NCBI GenBank assembly: GCA_014896295.1
Contig: JADBKR010000007.1
Coordinates: forward strand, 1-64,000
Reading direction: 5' to 3'
DNA from: Limnochordaceae bacterium
GTDB taxonomy: Bacteria; Bacillota; Limnochordia; Limnochordales; Geochordaceae
Length of the DNA stretch: 64,000 bases
A program made the translations under genes and the position numbers. The notes under the pieces were generated by a model. The model made no database searches, was not told the DNA's origin, and worked only from the letters and a program-made list of their open reading frames with translations. Positions 34,828-43,408 of this stretch are shown here, piece by piece. Position 1 is the first letter of the stretch; the number at the start of each line of letters is the position of its first letter.

Positions 34828-35841
34828 GTGAAAGGCGTGCGCGTCGTGCGCCGGCTGGTATCGGCGGTGCCGCTGGCAGTCGGCGTCGTGTTGCTGACGT
34901 TCTTGCTGTTGCGGCTGCTGCCGGGGGACCCGGTGGACGTCATGATGGGCCAGGCCGGCAACGTCAGCCAACAGGAAATCCAGGCGCTTCGGGCCCAGCT
35001 CGACCTCGACCGCCCGCTGGGGCAACAGGCGGTGCGCTTCGCCGGCAGGCTGCTGCACGGGGACCTGGGGCGCTCCATCCGCAACTCCCAGCCGGTGACC
35101 GAGCTCATCGGGCAGGCGCTGCCGGCGACCCTGGAGCTGGCGGTGGCGGCGGGGGTGTTTGCCGTGCTCGTCGCGGTGCCGGTGGGGGTGATCGCTGCCC
35201 TGCGCCACCGCAGCGCCCTGGATCATGCAACCATGAGCGCGGCGTTCGTCGGGATCTCCATGCCCGCCTTCTGGCTGGGGCTCGTGCTCATCCTGGTCTT
35301 CGGGGTCGCGCTGGGATGGCTGCCCACTTCGGGCCGGCTCGACCCCGGCATGGACGTCCCCGCCGTCACGGGGTGGATGACCATCGACGCGCTGCTCGCG
35401 CGGGACTGGGAAGCGTTTCGCTCCGCAGTGCTGCATCTGATCCTGCCGGCCGTGACCCTGGGAGCGGAGCTGGCGGCCATCCTCTCCCGGGTCGTGCGAT
35501 CGAGCATGCTCGAGGTGCTGCGCGCCGACTATGTCCGGGTAGCCCGGGCGAAGGGGGTGGACGAGTGGCACGTGGTGGTCCGGCATGCCCTGCGCAATGC
35601 CCTGGTGCCGGCCGTGACCGTCCTGGGGCTGCAGATGGGGGTACTGCTGGGTGGCAACATGATCGTCGAGACGGTCTTCAGCTGGCCCGGCCTTGGAAGG
35701 CTGGTGGTGGGGGCCATCTTCGCGCGCGACTACCCGGTCGTCCAGGGAGCGGTCATGCTCTACGCGCTGACCTTCCTGGCCGCCAATCTGCTGGTCGACC
35801 TCGCCTACGCGCTGCTCAACCCGCGCATGGCCTCGGCCTGA
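34828..35841 (+). CDS. Peptide-type ABC permease, DppB-like
   Basis: This roughly 337-residue permease of the DppB/OppB group starts with VRRLVSAVPLAVGVVLLTFL and the LRLLPGDPVD motif that follows helix 1 in this family. The conserved cytoplasmic loop is YVRVARAKGVDEWHVVVRHA (EAA-type), and the end is YALLNPRMA. GTG 34828 with AGGGGGAG upstream is preferred; a longer frame from ATG 34783 overlaps the binding-protein stop by 14 bases and would add 15 polar residues. It forms the transmembrane pore with the next gene product. The ATPase partners (DppD/DppF) are not encoded here. Confidence 0.93.
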   Translation: MKGVRVVRRLVSAVPLAVGVVLLTFLLLRLLPGDPVDVMMGQAGNVSQQEIQALRAQLDLDRPLGQQAVRFAGRLLHGDLGRSIRNSQPVTELIGQALPATLELAVAAGVFAVLVAVPVGVIAALRHRSALDHATMSAAFVGISMPAFWLGLVLILVFGVALGWLPTSGRLDPGMDVPAVTGWMTIDALLARDWEAFRSAVLHLILPAVTLGAELAAILSRVVRSSMLEVLRADYVRVARAKGVDEWHVVVRHALRNALVPAVTVLGLQMGVLLGGNMIVETVFSWPGLGRLVVGAIFARDYPVVQGAVMLYALTFLAANLLVDLAYALLNPRMASA

Positions 35842-35846
35842 CGGCC

Positions 35847-36794
35847 GTGGCAGAGGCCGCTCATGTGGTCGAGGCCGCCGCCGTGGCCGAGGAGGAGGTG
35901 CTGGAGGGGTACGAGGGCGCCGGGCCGCTCGGGCCGAGCGCGGCGCGCGACCTGCTGCGCCGCTGGCGTCACCATCCCATGGCGCTCGCGGGCGCCATCG
36001 GGTTGCTCCTGTTCGCCGGGATGGCCATCCTGGCGCCGGGCATCGCGCCGTACAGGCCGGATGCGTTCAGCCTGGGAGAGCGCCTTTCGCCCCCCTGGCC
36101 CATGCCCGGGTGGGCACCGGGACACTGGCTCGGGACCGACGAGCTCGGGCGCGACATCGTGTCGCGGCTTTTCTACGGCGCCAGACTGTCGCTGGCGGTC
36201 GGGGCTGCGGCCGTGGTCATCTCGGGACTCGTGGGCACCGCACTGGGGACCGCCGCAGGATACTTCGGAGGGCGGCTCGACCAGGTGGTGTCCCGTTTCG
36301 CCGATCTGTTGATGGCCTTTCCGTACCTGCTGTTCGCCATCCTCGTGATGGGGATCCTGGGGCCGGGTCTGGTCAATCTCGTGCTGGCGCTGTCGTTCAA
36401 AGCATGGGTGGAGTTTTTCCGGCTCGCTCGCGGCGAGACGATGGCCCACAAAGGCCGCGACTACGTCGAGGCGGCCAGGGCGATCGGCCGATCGAGCGCC
36501 GGGATCCTGTGGAAAGAGATCCTGCCCAACGTGGCGCCCACGCTTCTCGTCGTCGCCACTTCGAGGATGGGGTACATGGTGCTCATGGAGGCCTCGCTGA
36601 GCTTCCTGGGGCTGGGGGCTCCCTCGGACGTCCCCGCGTGGGGTAGTATGGTGGCGGCAGGCCGGGACCACCTGGTCGACGCCTGGTGGGTGTCGACGAT
36701 ACCGGGCCTGGCGATCCTGCTCCTGGTCATGAGCATCAACGGATGCGGCGAGGGGCTAAGGGACATCCTCGACCCCCATCTGCGGGGACGATAG
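35847..36794 (+). CDS. Peptide-type ABC permease, DppC-like
   Basis: This 315-residue permease of the DppC/OppC group has an N-terminal cytoplasmic tail, a first helix (LAGAIGLLLFAGMAILAPGI), the family motif HWLGTDELGRDIVSRLFYGA, and the EAA loop GRDYVEAARAIGRSSAGILW followed by ILPNVAP. The GTG start at 35847 lies 5 bases after the DppB-type stop. The C-terminus (GEGLRDILDPHLRGR) is typical and complete. The lack of ATPase genes after it is unusual for a peptide transporter operon; an alpha/beta hydrolase gene follows. Confidence 0.93.
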   Translation: MAEAAHVVEAAAVAEEEVLEGYEGAGPLGPSAARDLLRRWRHHPMALAGAIGLLLFAGMAILAPGIAPYRPDAFSLGERLSPPWPMPGWAPGHWLGTDELGRDIVSRLFYGARLSLAVGAAAVVISGLVGTALGTAAGYFGGRLDQVVSRFADLLMAFPYLLFAILVMGILGPGLVNLVLALSFKAWVEFFRLARGETMAHKGRDYVEAARAIGRSSAGILWKEILPNVAPTLLVVATSRMGYMVLMEASLSFLGLGAPSDVPAWGSMVAAGRDHLVDAWWVSTIPGLAILLLVMSINGCGEGLRDILDPHLRGR

Positions 36795-36813
36795 ACGGGA
36801 GCCGGGCGACCCC

Positions 36814-37680
36814 ATGTACGAGAAGACCGGGCATTTCACGGGGCAGGACGGGCTTCGGTTGTTCTACCGCTCGTGGACGGCGGCGGAGGCGGAGACGGCC
36901 GTGCCCGTCGTGGTGGTGCACGGGGCCTTCGAGCATGGGGGGCGCTACCGCCACGTAGGGCAATGGCTCAGCGAGCGGGGCTACGACGTCTTCGTGCCCG
37001 ACCTGCGGGGGCACGGGCTCTCCGAAGGGCGCCGCATGTGGGTCGAGCGCTTTTCGGAGTACTTGACCGATCTGGACCGGTTCCTCGACCAGCTGGCGCG
37101 CCCGGACGAGCGGGTCTTGCTGGTCGGCCACAGCATGGGCGGTCTCATCGCGCTCCACTACGCCCTTTCGAGGCCTCGCCGCCTGTCGGCGCTGGTGCTC
37201 TCGGCGCCGTGGATCCGGCTGCGACTGCGCCTCAACCCCCTGGAGCGGGCCCTGGCCCCCGTGATGGCCTCCATCCTGCCGAGGCTCGAGCGTCCCTCGG
37301 GCATCGATCCGGGGGCGCTCAGCCGCGACCCGGCCGTGGGCCGGGCCTACGAGGCGGATCCCCTGGTGACGAAGCGGGCGACGGTGCGATGGTTCGTGGA
37401 GTGCTCCCGGGCAGCGGCGGCCATCGAGTCGGCGGGCACGGTGCCTCTGGAAATGCCCGTGATGGTGCTGCAGGGTGCGGCCGACCCCATCGTGGATCCT
37501 GCCACCTGCCGAAGCGTGTTCGAGCGGATCGAGCAGCCCCGCAAAGTCTTGAAATGGTATCCGGGCGTCTACCACGAGATCTTCAACGACCCCGACCACG
37601 AGCAGGTGCTCCAGGACGTCGTCGAGTGGGCAGCTTCCGAGACGATGGCGGCTCCCGGCGAGCAGAGCCCCGCTCGTTGA
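36814..37680 (+). CDS. Alpha/beta hydrolase, monoacylglycerol-lipase-like
   Basis: This 288-residue cytosolic hydrolase resembles monoacylglycerol lipases/lysophospholipases (Hydrolase_4). It has VVVVHGAFEHGGRYRHVGQW (oxyanion motif HG), DLRGHGLSEGRRMWV, the nucleophile elbow LLVGHSMGGLIALHYA, VLQGAADPIVDP with the Asp, and PGVYHEIFND with the His. All catalytic residues are present. It starts 19 bases after dppC and shares the operon, so it may process an imported ester or peptide; the link is contextual. Confidence 0.9.
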   Translation: MYEKTGHFTGQDGLRLFYRSWTAAEAETAVPVVVVHGAFEHGGRYRHVGQWLSERGYDVFVPDLRGHGLSEGRRMWVERFSEYLTDLDRFLDQLARPDERVLLVGHSMGGLIALHYALSRPRRLSALVLSAPWIRLRLRLNPLERALAPVMASILPRLERPSGIDPGALSRDPAVGRAYEADPLVTKRATVRWFVECSRAAAAIESAGTVPLEMPVMVLQGAADPIVDPATCRSVFERIEQPRKVLKWYPGVYHEIFNDPDHEQVLQDVVEWAASETMAAPGEQSPAR

Positions 37681-37969
37681 ACGGGTGGCGGCACGGCGAG
37701 CGAATCGCAGGCTTGTGCTGAGACCGTTTGCGCAGTAATGTAATGGGCGGGAGCCCTGCATCACCGCATTCATCTGGTTTCAACCGCATCGACCCTCTTA
37801 TCTCCCACCTCCCTTGAAGCCAGGGTTCCCCCTTGCTCCTTCCGGCATGGCCCGGGTCGGAGGGGAGGTGGGATGGCACCGGCCCTCCGTCGAGCCAACC
37901 GCGTAAGCCTGCTTCGAAGTCGCGTCCGAAGTTCAGAGCATCGAGGCGTTCTGGAGAGGAGCGAGCGCG

Positions 37970-39724
37970 GTGACTACGTGGCTCCTGGTGATCGGCGTTG
38001 CGGTCTACGTCGTCTCCTACCTCACCTACGGCCGGGGACTCGAACGCTCCGTAGTGCGGGCCGATGACAGCCGCCCCACTCCCGCCCACGCCATGTACGA
38101 CGGCGTCGACTACGCTCCCGGGCATCCGCTGGCCATCTTCGGCCACCACTTCGCCTCCATCGCGGGCGCCGGGCCCATCGTCGGGCCGGCCATCGCCGTG
38201 GTTTGGGGATGGATGCCGGCCCTGCTGTGGATCTGGTTTGGCAACGTCGTCATTGGCGCCGTCCATGACTACCTCTCGGTGATGGCCTCCGTGCGCAGCG
38301 AGGGTAAATCGGTGCAGTGGATTGCCGGCAAGGTGATGAAGCCGCGCACCTCGTGGACCATGATGGTGTTCATCTACGTGACGCTCATCCTGGTCGTGGC
38401 CGCCTTCATCAGCATCGCTGCCACCAACTTCGTGGCCAACCCCGAGGTGCCCACCTCCAGCCTGCTCTTCATCGTCGCGGCCGTCGTCTTCGGCATGCTG
38501 TACTACCGGTACAAGATGAACTTTACCGTCGCCACCCTGCTCGGGCTCCTGTTGACTGCGCTGGCCATGTGGGTCGGCTACGTCTGGCCCTGGCACGCCA
38601 GCTTCCATACGTGGATCGTCGTGCTGGGCCTGTACGCGCTGGCGGCCGCCAGCCTGCCCGTCTGGCTCTTGCTCCAGCCTCGGGACTATCTCAACGCGTA
38701 CATCCTCTTCGTGGGGCTGGGGCTCGGTGTCGTGGCACTCCTCTTCACCTTCCGAGGCATTCAGCTACCGGCGTTCACGATGTGGAGCGCTCCGGCGGTA
38801 GGCGGCGTGCCGTCGCCCTTCTGGCCGGCCATTCCGCTCGTGATCGCGTGCGGTTCGCTCTCCGGCTTTCACTCGCTGGTCGCCTCGGGCACGACCTCCA
38901 AGCAGATCGACAAGGAGAGCCACGGCCTGCCGATCGGCTATGGCGGGATGCTGACCGAGGGCTTGCTCGCCACGCTGGTCGTCGTCACGATGGGCGCCTT
39001 TGCGATGCCCGTGCTGTCCACCGTCGCGGACAAGCTCGCTCAGGCGGGCATCTCGCTCGATCAGCTCAAAGCGGACCGGATCTACTTCGGCAACAACCTG
39101 CTCAAGGCGGCGGCCCCGGTGGGCGGCGCGTTGGGGCTGTTCAACCGGAGCTACGGCGAGCTGCTGTACCAGATCTTCGGGCTCGCCCCTCGCCTCGGGG
39201 CCCTGTTTGCCGGGCTCTGGGTGACCGCGTTCGTGATGACGACCATGGACACCGCCACGCGCCTCGCCCGGTTCACGTGGCAGGAGCTGGTCGAGCCCCT
39301 CAAGGAGTCGTCGCCGGGCTTCCATCGGATCATCGCCAACCGGTGGGTCGGCGGCGCCATCGTCGTCATCCTGGCCGGTTGGCTCGCGTGGGACGGCGCT
39401 TACAACACCGTCTGGCCCGCTTTTGCAGGCGCCAACCAGATGGTCGCGGCCGTCGCGCTGCTTACGTCGGCGATGTGGGCCGTCAAGGTGCAGCGGGCTT
39501 CGGGCGGTTATCGCTGGGCTACGGTGGCAGCCGGGGTGTTCTTGTGGATCACGGTGTTCGCCGGGGTGATATGGTACATCTGGGCCGTGCCCGCCTCGCC
39601 CGTGATCAAGGGCATCTTCGTCCTGATGGCGGCGCTTTCGCTGCTGCTGTTGGCCGACTTCTCCATCTCGTACCGGGAGAGCCGGGTCGAGCTGGCCAGG
39701 GTGCCCGTGGGAGGCGGCCGGTGA
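37970..39724 (+). CDS. cstA: CstA-family transporter
   Basis: This 584-residue integral membrane protein of the carbon starvation CstA family imports pyruvate or peptides in characterised bacteria. Family-specific sequence includes YGRGLERSVVRADDSRPTPA, GHHFASIAGAGPIVGPAIAV, YDGVDYAPGHPLAIFGHH, SVMASVRSEGKSVQWIAGK, HSLVASGTTSKQID and TTMDTATRLARFTWQEL. About 14 to 16 membrane segments can be traced. GTG 37970 follows GAGAGGAG. It heads a four-gene run with a small protein, an ArsA-type ATPase and a membrane protein, spaced by 1-5 bases or overlapping. The 290 bases upstream show no recognised element. Confidence 0.93.
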   Translation: MTTWLLVIGVAVYVVSYLTYGRGLERSVVRADDSRPTPAHAMYDGVDYAPGHPLAIFGHHFASIAGAGPIVGPAIAVVWGWMPALLWIWFGNVVIGAVHDYLSVMASVRSEGKSVQWIAGKVMKPRTSWTMMVFIYVTLILVVAAFISIAATNFVANPEVPTSSLLFIVAAVVFGMLYYRYKMNFTVATLLGLLLTALAMWVGYVWPWHASFHTWIVVLGLYALAAASLPVWLLLQPRDYLNAYILFVGLGLGVVALLFTFRGIQLPAFTMWSAPAVGGVPSPFWPAIPLVIACGSLSGFHSLVASGTTSKQIDKESHGLPIGYGGMLTEGLLATLVVVTMGAFAMPVLSTVADKLAQAGISLDQLKADRIYFGNNLLKAAAPVGGALGLFNRSYGELLYQIFGLAPRLGALFAGLWVTAFVMTTMDTATRLARFTWQELVEPLKESSPGFHRIIANRWVGGAIVVILAGWLAWDGAYNTVWPAFAGANQMVAAVALLTSAMWAVKVQRASGGYRWATVAAGVFLWITVFAGVIWYIWAVPASPVIKGIFVLMAALSLLLLADFSISYRESRVELARVPVGGGR

Positions 39725-39725
39725 G

Positions 39726-39992
39726 ATGAAAGGCCCGCTGCGGCTGGTTGCCCGTCTGTTCGCCGACTGGATGCGCCAGCGCGCGGTGGGCTACATCCAG
39801 GCGGAGCGGCGGGAGCTCGAAAACGTCTTCGCCCTGCTGGTGCTGGGCTCGTTCGTGGGGCTCCCGTCGCCGCCCACTCCGCTGGCGCTACGCCTCCTGC
39901 CCGAGATGGGCCGCGAACTCGCCGTCATGAAGGCGCGGGCACAGGAGATGGACGACGTCTATGCGGAGATTGCAGCGCTCTTCGACCTCTGA
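39726..39992 (+). CDS. Small conserved-looking protein beside cstA
   Basis: This 88-residue protein has an amphipathic N-terminal helix (VARLFADWMRQRAVGYIQAE) and a central segment ELENVFALLVLGSFVGLPSP followed by LRLLPEMGRELAVM. It starts one base after the cstA stop and overlaps the ATPase start by 32 bases, so it is tightly coupled. It resembles, as far as memory allows, small cstA-associated proteins of the cory-CC-star type, but lacks their terminal Cys-Cys and contains no cysteine at all. A role as an adapter between CstA and the ATPase is speculation. Confidence 0.75.
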   Translation: MKGPLRLVARLFADWMRQRAVGYIQAERRELENVFALLVLGSFVGLPSPPTPLALRLLPEMGRELAVMKARAQEMDDVYAEIAALFDL

Positions 39993-41016
39993 CGGCCCGC
40001 CGCGCGTGGCTCCCTCGTCGAGCGCCCTGGCGTCGGTCCTCGGCCGCGCCGGCCATTCCTCGGGGGGCGGCTACGCCGGGCCGACGCTCTTGCTCACCCT
40101 CGGTAAGGGGGGTACGGGCAAGACCACGGTAGCGGGCGCTCTGGCGGTGCACCTCGCACGGCAGGGACTCCGGGTGGTGGCCGCCTCCATCGACCCGGCT
40201 CATAACCTCGGAGACGTGCTGGGAGCGCCCCTCGGCCCCGAACCGGCCCCCGTTGCCTCCGTGCCGGGCCTGGAGGCGCTCGAGGTCGACACGGACCGCG
40301 CCCTGGACCGCTATCTCGAAAAGCTCTCCGCCGAGGTGCAGCACGCCTACCGATACCTGCAGGTGCTCAACCTCGACGGCTATCTCGACACGCTGCGCTA
40401 CTCTCCGGGAGTCGAGGAGCACTCGGTGCTGGAGGAGATGGGGCGGCTGCTGGAAAGCGCCCGGGCCCGGGAGGCCGACGTCCTCATCGTGGATACCCCG
40501 CCCACGGGGCTCACGCTGCGGGTGCTGGCACTCCCCGGGCTCTCGGTACGGTGGGCGGAGCAGCTGCAAAAGGTGCGAAGGGCCCTGCTCGACCGGCGCC
40601 GCGCCGTCGAGCACGTGCTGGGGCCTCAAAGCGCCCGCCTCGGCGAACGAGAGGTCGTCCTGGTCTCCGACGAGACGCGCGACCCCATCAGCCAGATCCT
40701 GCAACGGTACCGGGAAGCCATGCAGCATCTTCAGGCGGCGCTACAGGACCCCGAAAGGTGCGGGGTGTTGATGGTGAAAAACCCCGATCCCTTGTCCACG
40801 GTCGAGACGGCTCGAGCTCTGGAGCAGCTTGGGGCCTTCGGCATCCCCGTCGCCCTGGTGGTGGTCAACAAGGCTCCCCGCGGCGGCGAGCCCGGCCAGG
40901 CCGGCGGCGCTGCTCCTGCCCCGGTGTTTCCTTACCCCACCCGGTACGTGCCGTTGTTCTCCCCCGAGCCCATCGGGGTCGAGGCGCTGCGGCGCGTGGC
41001 CGGCTACGTGGTGTAG
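39961..41016 (+). CDS. ArsA/Get3-type ATPase
   Basis: This protein of up to 351 residues is a deviant-Walker P-loop ATPase of the ArsA/Get3 family. The P-loop is TLGKGGTGKTTVAGALAVHL, switch I is ASIDPAHNLGDVLG, and Walker B/switch II is LIVDTPPTGLTLRVLALPGL. There is one ATPase half, as in Get3, and no arsenite-binding Cys triad is evident. ATG 39961 overlaps the preceding gene; GTG 40006 is an alternative that would remove 15 low-complexity residues. Its place in a cstA operon, not an arsenic operon, suggests a role in membrane-protein handling or transporter regulation. Confidence 0.9.
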   Translation: MRRLQRSSTSDGPPRVAPSSSALASVLGRAGHSSGGGYAGPTLLLTLGKGGTGKTTVAGALAVHLARQGLRVVAASIDPAHNLGDVLGAPLGPEPAPVASVPGLEALEVDTDRALDRYLEKLSAEVQHAYRYLQVLNLDGYLDTLRYSPGVEEHSVLEEMGRLLESARAREADVLIVDTPPTGLTLRVLALPGLSVRWAEQLQKVRRALLDRRRAVEHVLGPQSARLGEREVVLVSDETRDPISQILQRYREAMQHLQAALQDPERCGVLMVKNPDPLSTVETARALEQLGAFGIPVALVVVNKAPRGGEPGQAGGAAPAPVFPYPTRYVPLFSPEPIGVEALRRVAGYVV

Positions 41017-41020
41017 CGTC

Positions 41021-41653
41021 ATGAACGCCTGGCAGGCTCCGTGGATGGCGTGGCTCGTCTTGTTGGGCGGGGCGGCGTACCTGCAGTACCTGTGGGGGCG
41101 GAGGGCCAACTGGCGCATCATCCGCAACACTGCGGCCGAGTGCGAGCGGGCCCTCCGCCCCAAGGATCAGCGCTACACGTGGATCGGCGGCCTCATCGGC
41201 TATCGCGCCGACTACGTGGTGCGCCGGGGCGACCTCAACCGGGTGGAGGCGACCCTGACCGCCCTGCCCCGCCACAGCCTGCTCTACTTCCCCGTCTCGT
41301 GGGCGTGGCGCCGCTATGACGCCCTTTACCTGCTGTGGCGCCCCAACATGCCGCTGCGCAGCCGCGCCCACGCCTATCTGGTCGCCCCCGGCGTCCTCGC
41401 TCCCCGCATCCGCGATGTGGCCGCACTCCACGAAGCCTGGGTCACGGGCGGAGGGCATCGTTACCGCCTGCTGTACTCGGGCGAACAAAGCCGCCGCCTG
41501 CTCACCCGCCTCGTGGAGGCGGGGGCGTCCCCGCTCTTGCGTCACGTGAGCATCAATCCCGAAGAGGGCGCCGTCTACTGCCGGGTCGTCGCGCGACCCG
41601 GCCAGGTCGCCCCGCTGGTGGAGCGCCTGGCCGGGGTCTTGCAGGAGCTTTGA
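41021..41653 (+). CDS. Membrane-anchored protein of unknown function
   Basis: This 210-residue protein has one N-terminal membrane segment (MAWLVLLGGAAYLQYLW) followed by a basic soluble domain with KDQRYTWIGGLIGYRADYVV, TLTALPRHSLLYFPVSWAWR and LLRHVSINPEEGAVYCRVVA. ATG 41021 lies 4 bases after the ATPase stop, completing the cstA run. No family is recognised. Tight linkage implies that it works with the ATPase or CstA at the membrane. Confidence 0.75.
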   Translation: MNAWQAPWMAWLVLLGGAAYLQYLWGRRANWRIIRNTAAECERALRPKDQRYTWIGGLIGYRADYVVRRGDLNRVEATLTALPRHSLLYFPVSWAWRRYDALYLLWRPNMPLRSRAHAYLVAPGVLAPRIRDVAALHEAWVTGGGHRYRLLYSGEQSRRLLTRLVEAGASPLLRHVSINPEEGAVYCRVVARPGQVAPLVERLAGVLQEL

Positions 41654-41708
41654 ACGAGCAGGAGCTCTCAGTGGACGCCCGCTCCGCCTCGCAACGAGCC
41701 CGCGGCCT

Positions 41709-42692
41709 TCAGAGCAGCGACGTGCCCGGCGGCACCACCCGGTCTACCTGCTCCTTTTCCTCGCCGCTCAGCTGGATCTCGGCGGCCCGCAGGTTGTCCT
41801 CCAGTTGATCGAGCGTGCGGGGGCCGATGATGGGCGCCGTCACGGCCGGGTGCGCCATCACCCAGGCCAGGGCAAACTGGCTGATGGTGACCCCCCGCTG
41901 CTTCGCCAGCTTTTCGATCTCCTCCACCGCATCGTACCGGCGCTCCGCCTTCTCGTCGTCGAGGCCCATCCACTTGCGCCGGTTGGGGTCGGACGCCCGG
42001 GCATCCTCAGGGATGGGAGCGCCTCGCCGGTACCGGCCCGCCAGCCATCCCCCGGCCAGCGGGCTCCAGGGAATCACCCCGATGCCGTGGGCCTGGCAGG
42101 CAGGCAGCAACTCGGTCTCGACTCGCCTATCGAAGATGCTGTAAGGAGGCTGCTCGCTCACGATCCGCTCGAAGCCCATGCGGTCACTGATCCAGAGCAT
42201 TTGCACGAGCTGCCACGCCGGGAAGGTAGACGTGCCGATGTACCGCACCTTTCCCTGGCGCACCAAGTCGTCCAGGGCGCTCAAGGTCTCGTCCATCGGG
42301 GTATCCGGGTCCGGCCGGTGAAGTTGGTAGAGGTCGATCCACTCCGTCTGCAACCGGCGCAGGCTCGCCTCGACCTGCTGCATGATGTGCCGGCGGCTCG
42401 TGCCCCGGTCGTTGGGACCGCTGCCCATCTCGCCGAAAACTTTGGTCGCGAGCACCACCTGATCGCGCCGGCCTTTGAGCGCCTTTCCCACGATGGTCTC
42501 CGAACCGCCCCGGTTGCCGTATACGTTGGCCGTGTCGAGGAAGTTGACCCCCGCATCCAGCGCCCGGTGGATGATCCGGATGGACTCGTCCTCATCCGTG
42601 CGCCACCCGAAGTTCATGCACCCCAGGCAAAGCCGCGAGACCTTGACGCCTGCCCGTCCGAGCCGCACGTACTCCAACGTTGCTTCCCCCAT
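41709..42692 (-). CDS. Aldo/keto reductase
   Basis: This 327-residue NADPH-dependent aldo/keto reductase of the YajO/potassium-channel-beta-like group contains the catalytic tetrad in NFLDTANVYGNRGGSETIVG (Asp, Tyr), VVLATKVFG (Lys) and YQLHRPDPDTP (His). The cofactor-binding C-terminal region is APIIGPRTLDQLEDNLRAAE. The length is normal and the frame intact. It stands alone between the cstA run and a divergent methyltransferase. The natural carbonyl substrate cannot be inferred. Confidence 0.95.
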   Translation of the reverse strand: MGEATLEYVRLGRAGVKVSRLCLGCMNFGWRTDEDESIRIIHRALDAGVNFLDTANVYGNRGGSETIVGKALKGRRDQVVLATKVFGEMGSGPNDRGTSRRHIMQQVEASLRRLQTEWIDLYQLHRPDPDTPMDETLSALDDLVRQGKVRYIGTSTFPAWQLVQMLWISDRMGFERIVSEQPPYSIFDRRVETELLPACQAHGIGVIPWSPLAGGWLAGRYRRGAPIPEDARASDPNRRKWMGLDDEKAERRYDAVEEIEKLAKQRGVTISQFALAWVMAHPAVTAPIIGPRTLDQLEDNLRAAEIQLSGEEKEQVDRVVPPGTSLL

Positions 42693-42766
42693 CCCTGGCT
42701 TGTCCCGTCCCCCATACTACTTCCGCCGGCGCGCTACAATGTGGCACCGGCACGAGCCGAAGAGAG

Positions 42767-43408
42767 GTGGTCGATCCGACCTTGGGTGCCAGCCATCCAG
42801 CCTTTGCGTGGTTCATGCACCACGTCTTCGCCCGTCTGCAGCCTGCCTTCTTGTGGCAGCTGCGCCGCGAGCTGACCGGCCGGGCCCAAGGACGGGTGCT
42901 CGAGGTAGGGGCGGGCGACGGCGTCAACCTCGCGCTCTATGACCCCGCCCGCGTGGACCACGTCTTCGCCCTCGAACCCGACCCTGCGATGCGCCGCTAC
43001 CTGCTCCGGGCCGCCGTGCGCGCCCCCGTGCCCGTGGCCGTCCTGGGCGGCGATGCCGAGCACCTGCCCCTGGCAGACGGCGCCGTCGACTCCCTGGTGT
43101 ACAGCCTGGTGCTTTGCACCGCCCGCCAGCCGGCCGCCGCCATGGCCGAGGCCCGGCGGGTGCTCCGGCCGGGCGGGAGATTGCTGCTGCTCGAGCACGT
43201 GGTTTCCGAGCACCCCCGGTGGAGAAGGGTGCAGCAGGCCGTCAACCCGGTCTGGTCGGCCGTGGGCGGCGGCTGCCATCTCGATCGGGACACCCTGGCC
43301 ACCGTGCGCCATCAGGGCTTTTCCCTGCGCCTCTTGCGGGCGCTGCCGGGAGCGCTGACGCCCCTCGTGCTGGCGGAGGCGACCCGCTCCGCCCCCTTCA
43401 CACGGTAG
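42767..43408 (+). CDS. Class I SAM-dependent methyltransferase
   Basis: This roughly 213-residue methyltransferase of the UbiE/Methyltransf_11 type has motif I at VLEVGAGDGVNLALYD, the acidic end of strand 2 at VFALEPDPAMRRYL, AEHLPLADGAVDSLVYSLVL and the post-motif VLRPGGRLLLLEHVVSEHPR. The N-terminal HPAFAWFMHHVFARL is typical of phosphatidylethanolamine- or small-molecule-methylating relatives. GTG 42767 sits within AGAGAGGTGG; TTG 42782, which has that sequence at good spacing, may be the true start. Its end overlaps the convergent sdhB stop by 11 bases. Confidence 0.88.
   Translation: MVDPTLGASHPAFAWFMHHVFARLQPAFLWQLRRELTGRAQGRVLEVGAGDGVNLALYDPARVDHVFALEPDPAMRRYLLRAAVRAPVPVAVLGGDAEHLPLADGAVDSLVYSLVLCTARQPAAAMAEARRVLRPGGRLLLLEHVVSEHPRWRRVQQAVNPVWSAVGGGCHLDRDTLATVRHQGFSLRLLRALPGALTPLVLAEATRSAPFTR

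Noticed and set aside
39990-39992. TGA at the end of the small cstA-linked protein as a selenocysteine codon
   Set aside because: The codons after the TGA read into low-complexity Arg/Pro sequence overlapping the ATPase start, and no SECIS-like hairpin was recognised; an ordinary stop is the simpler reading.
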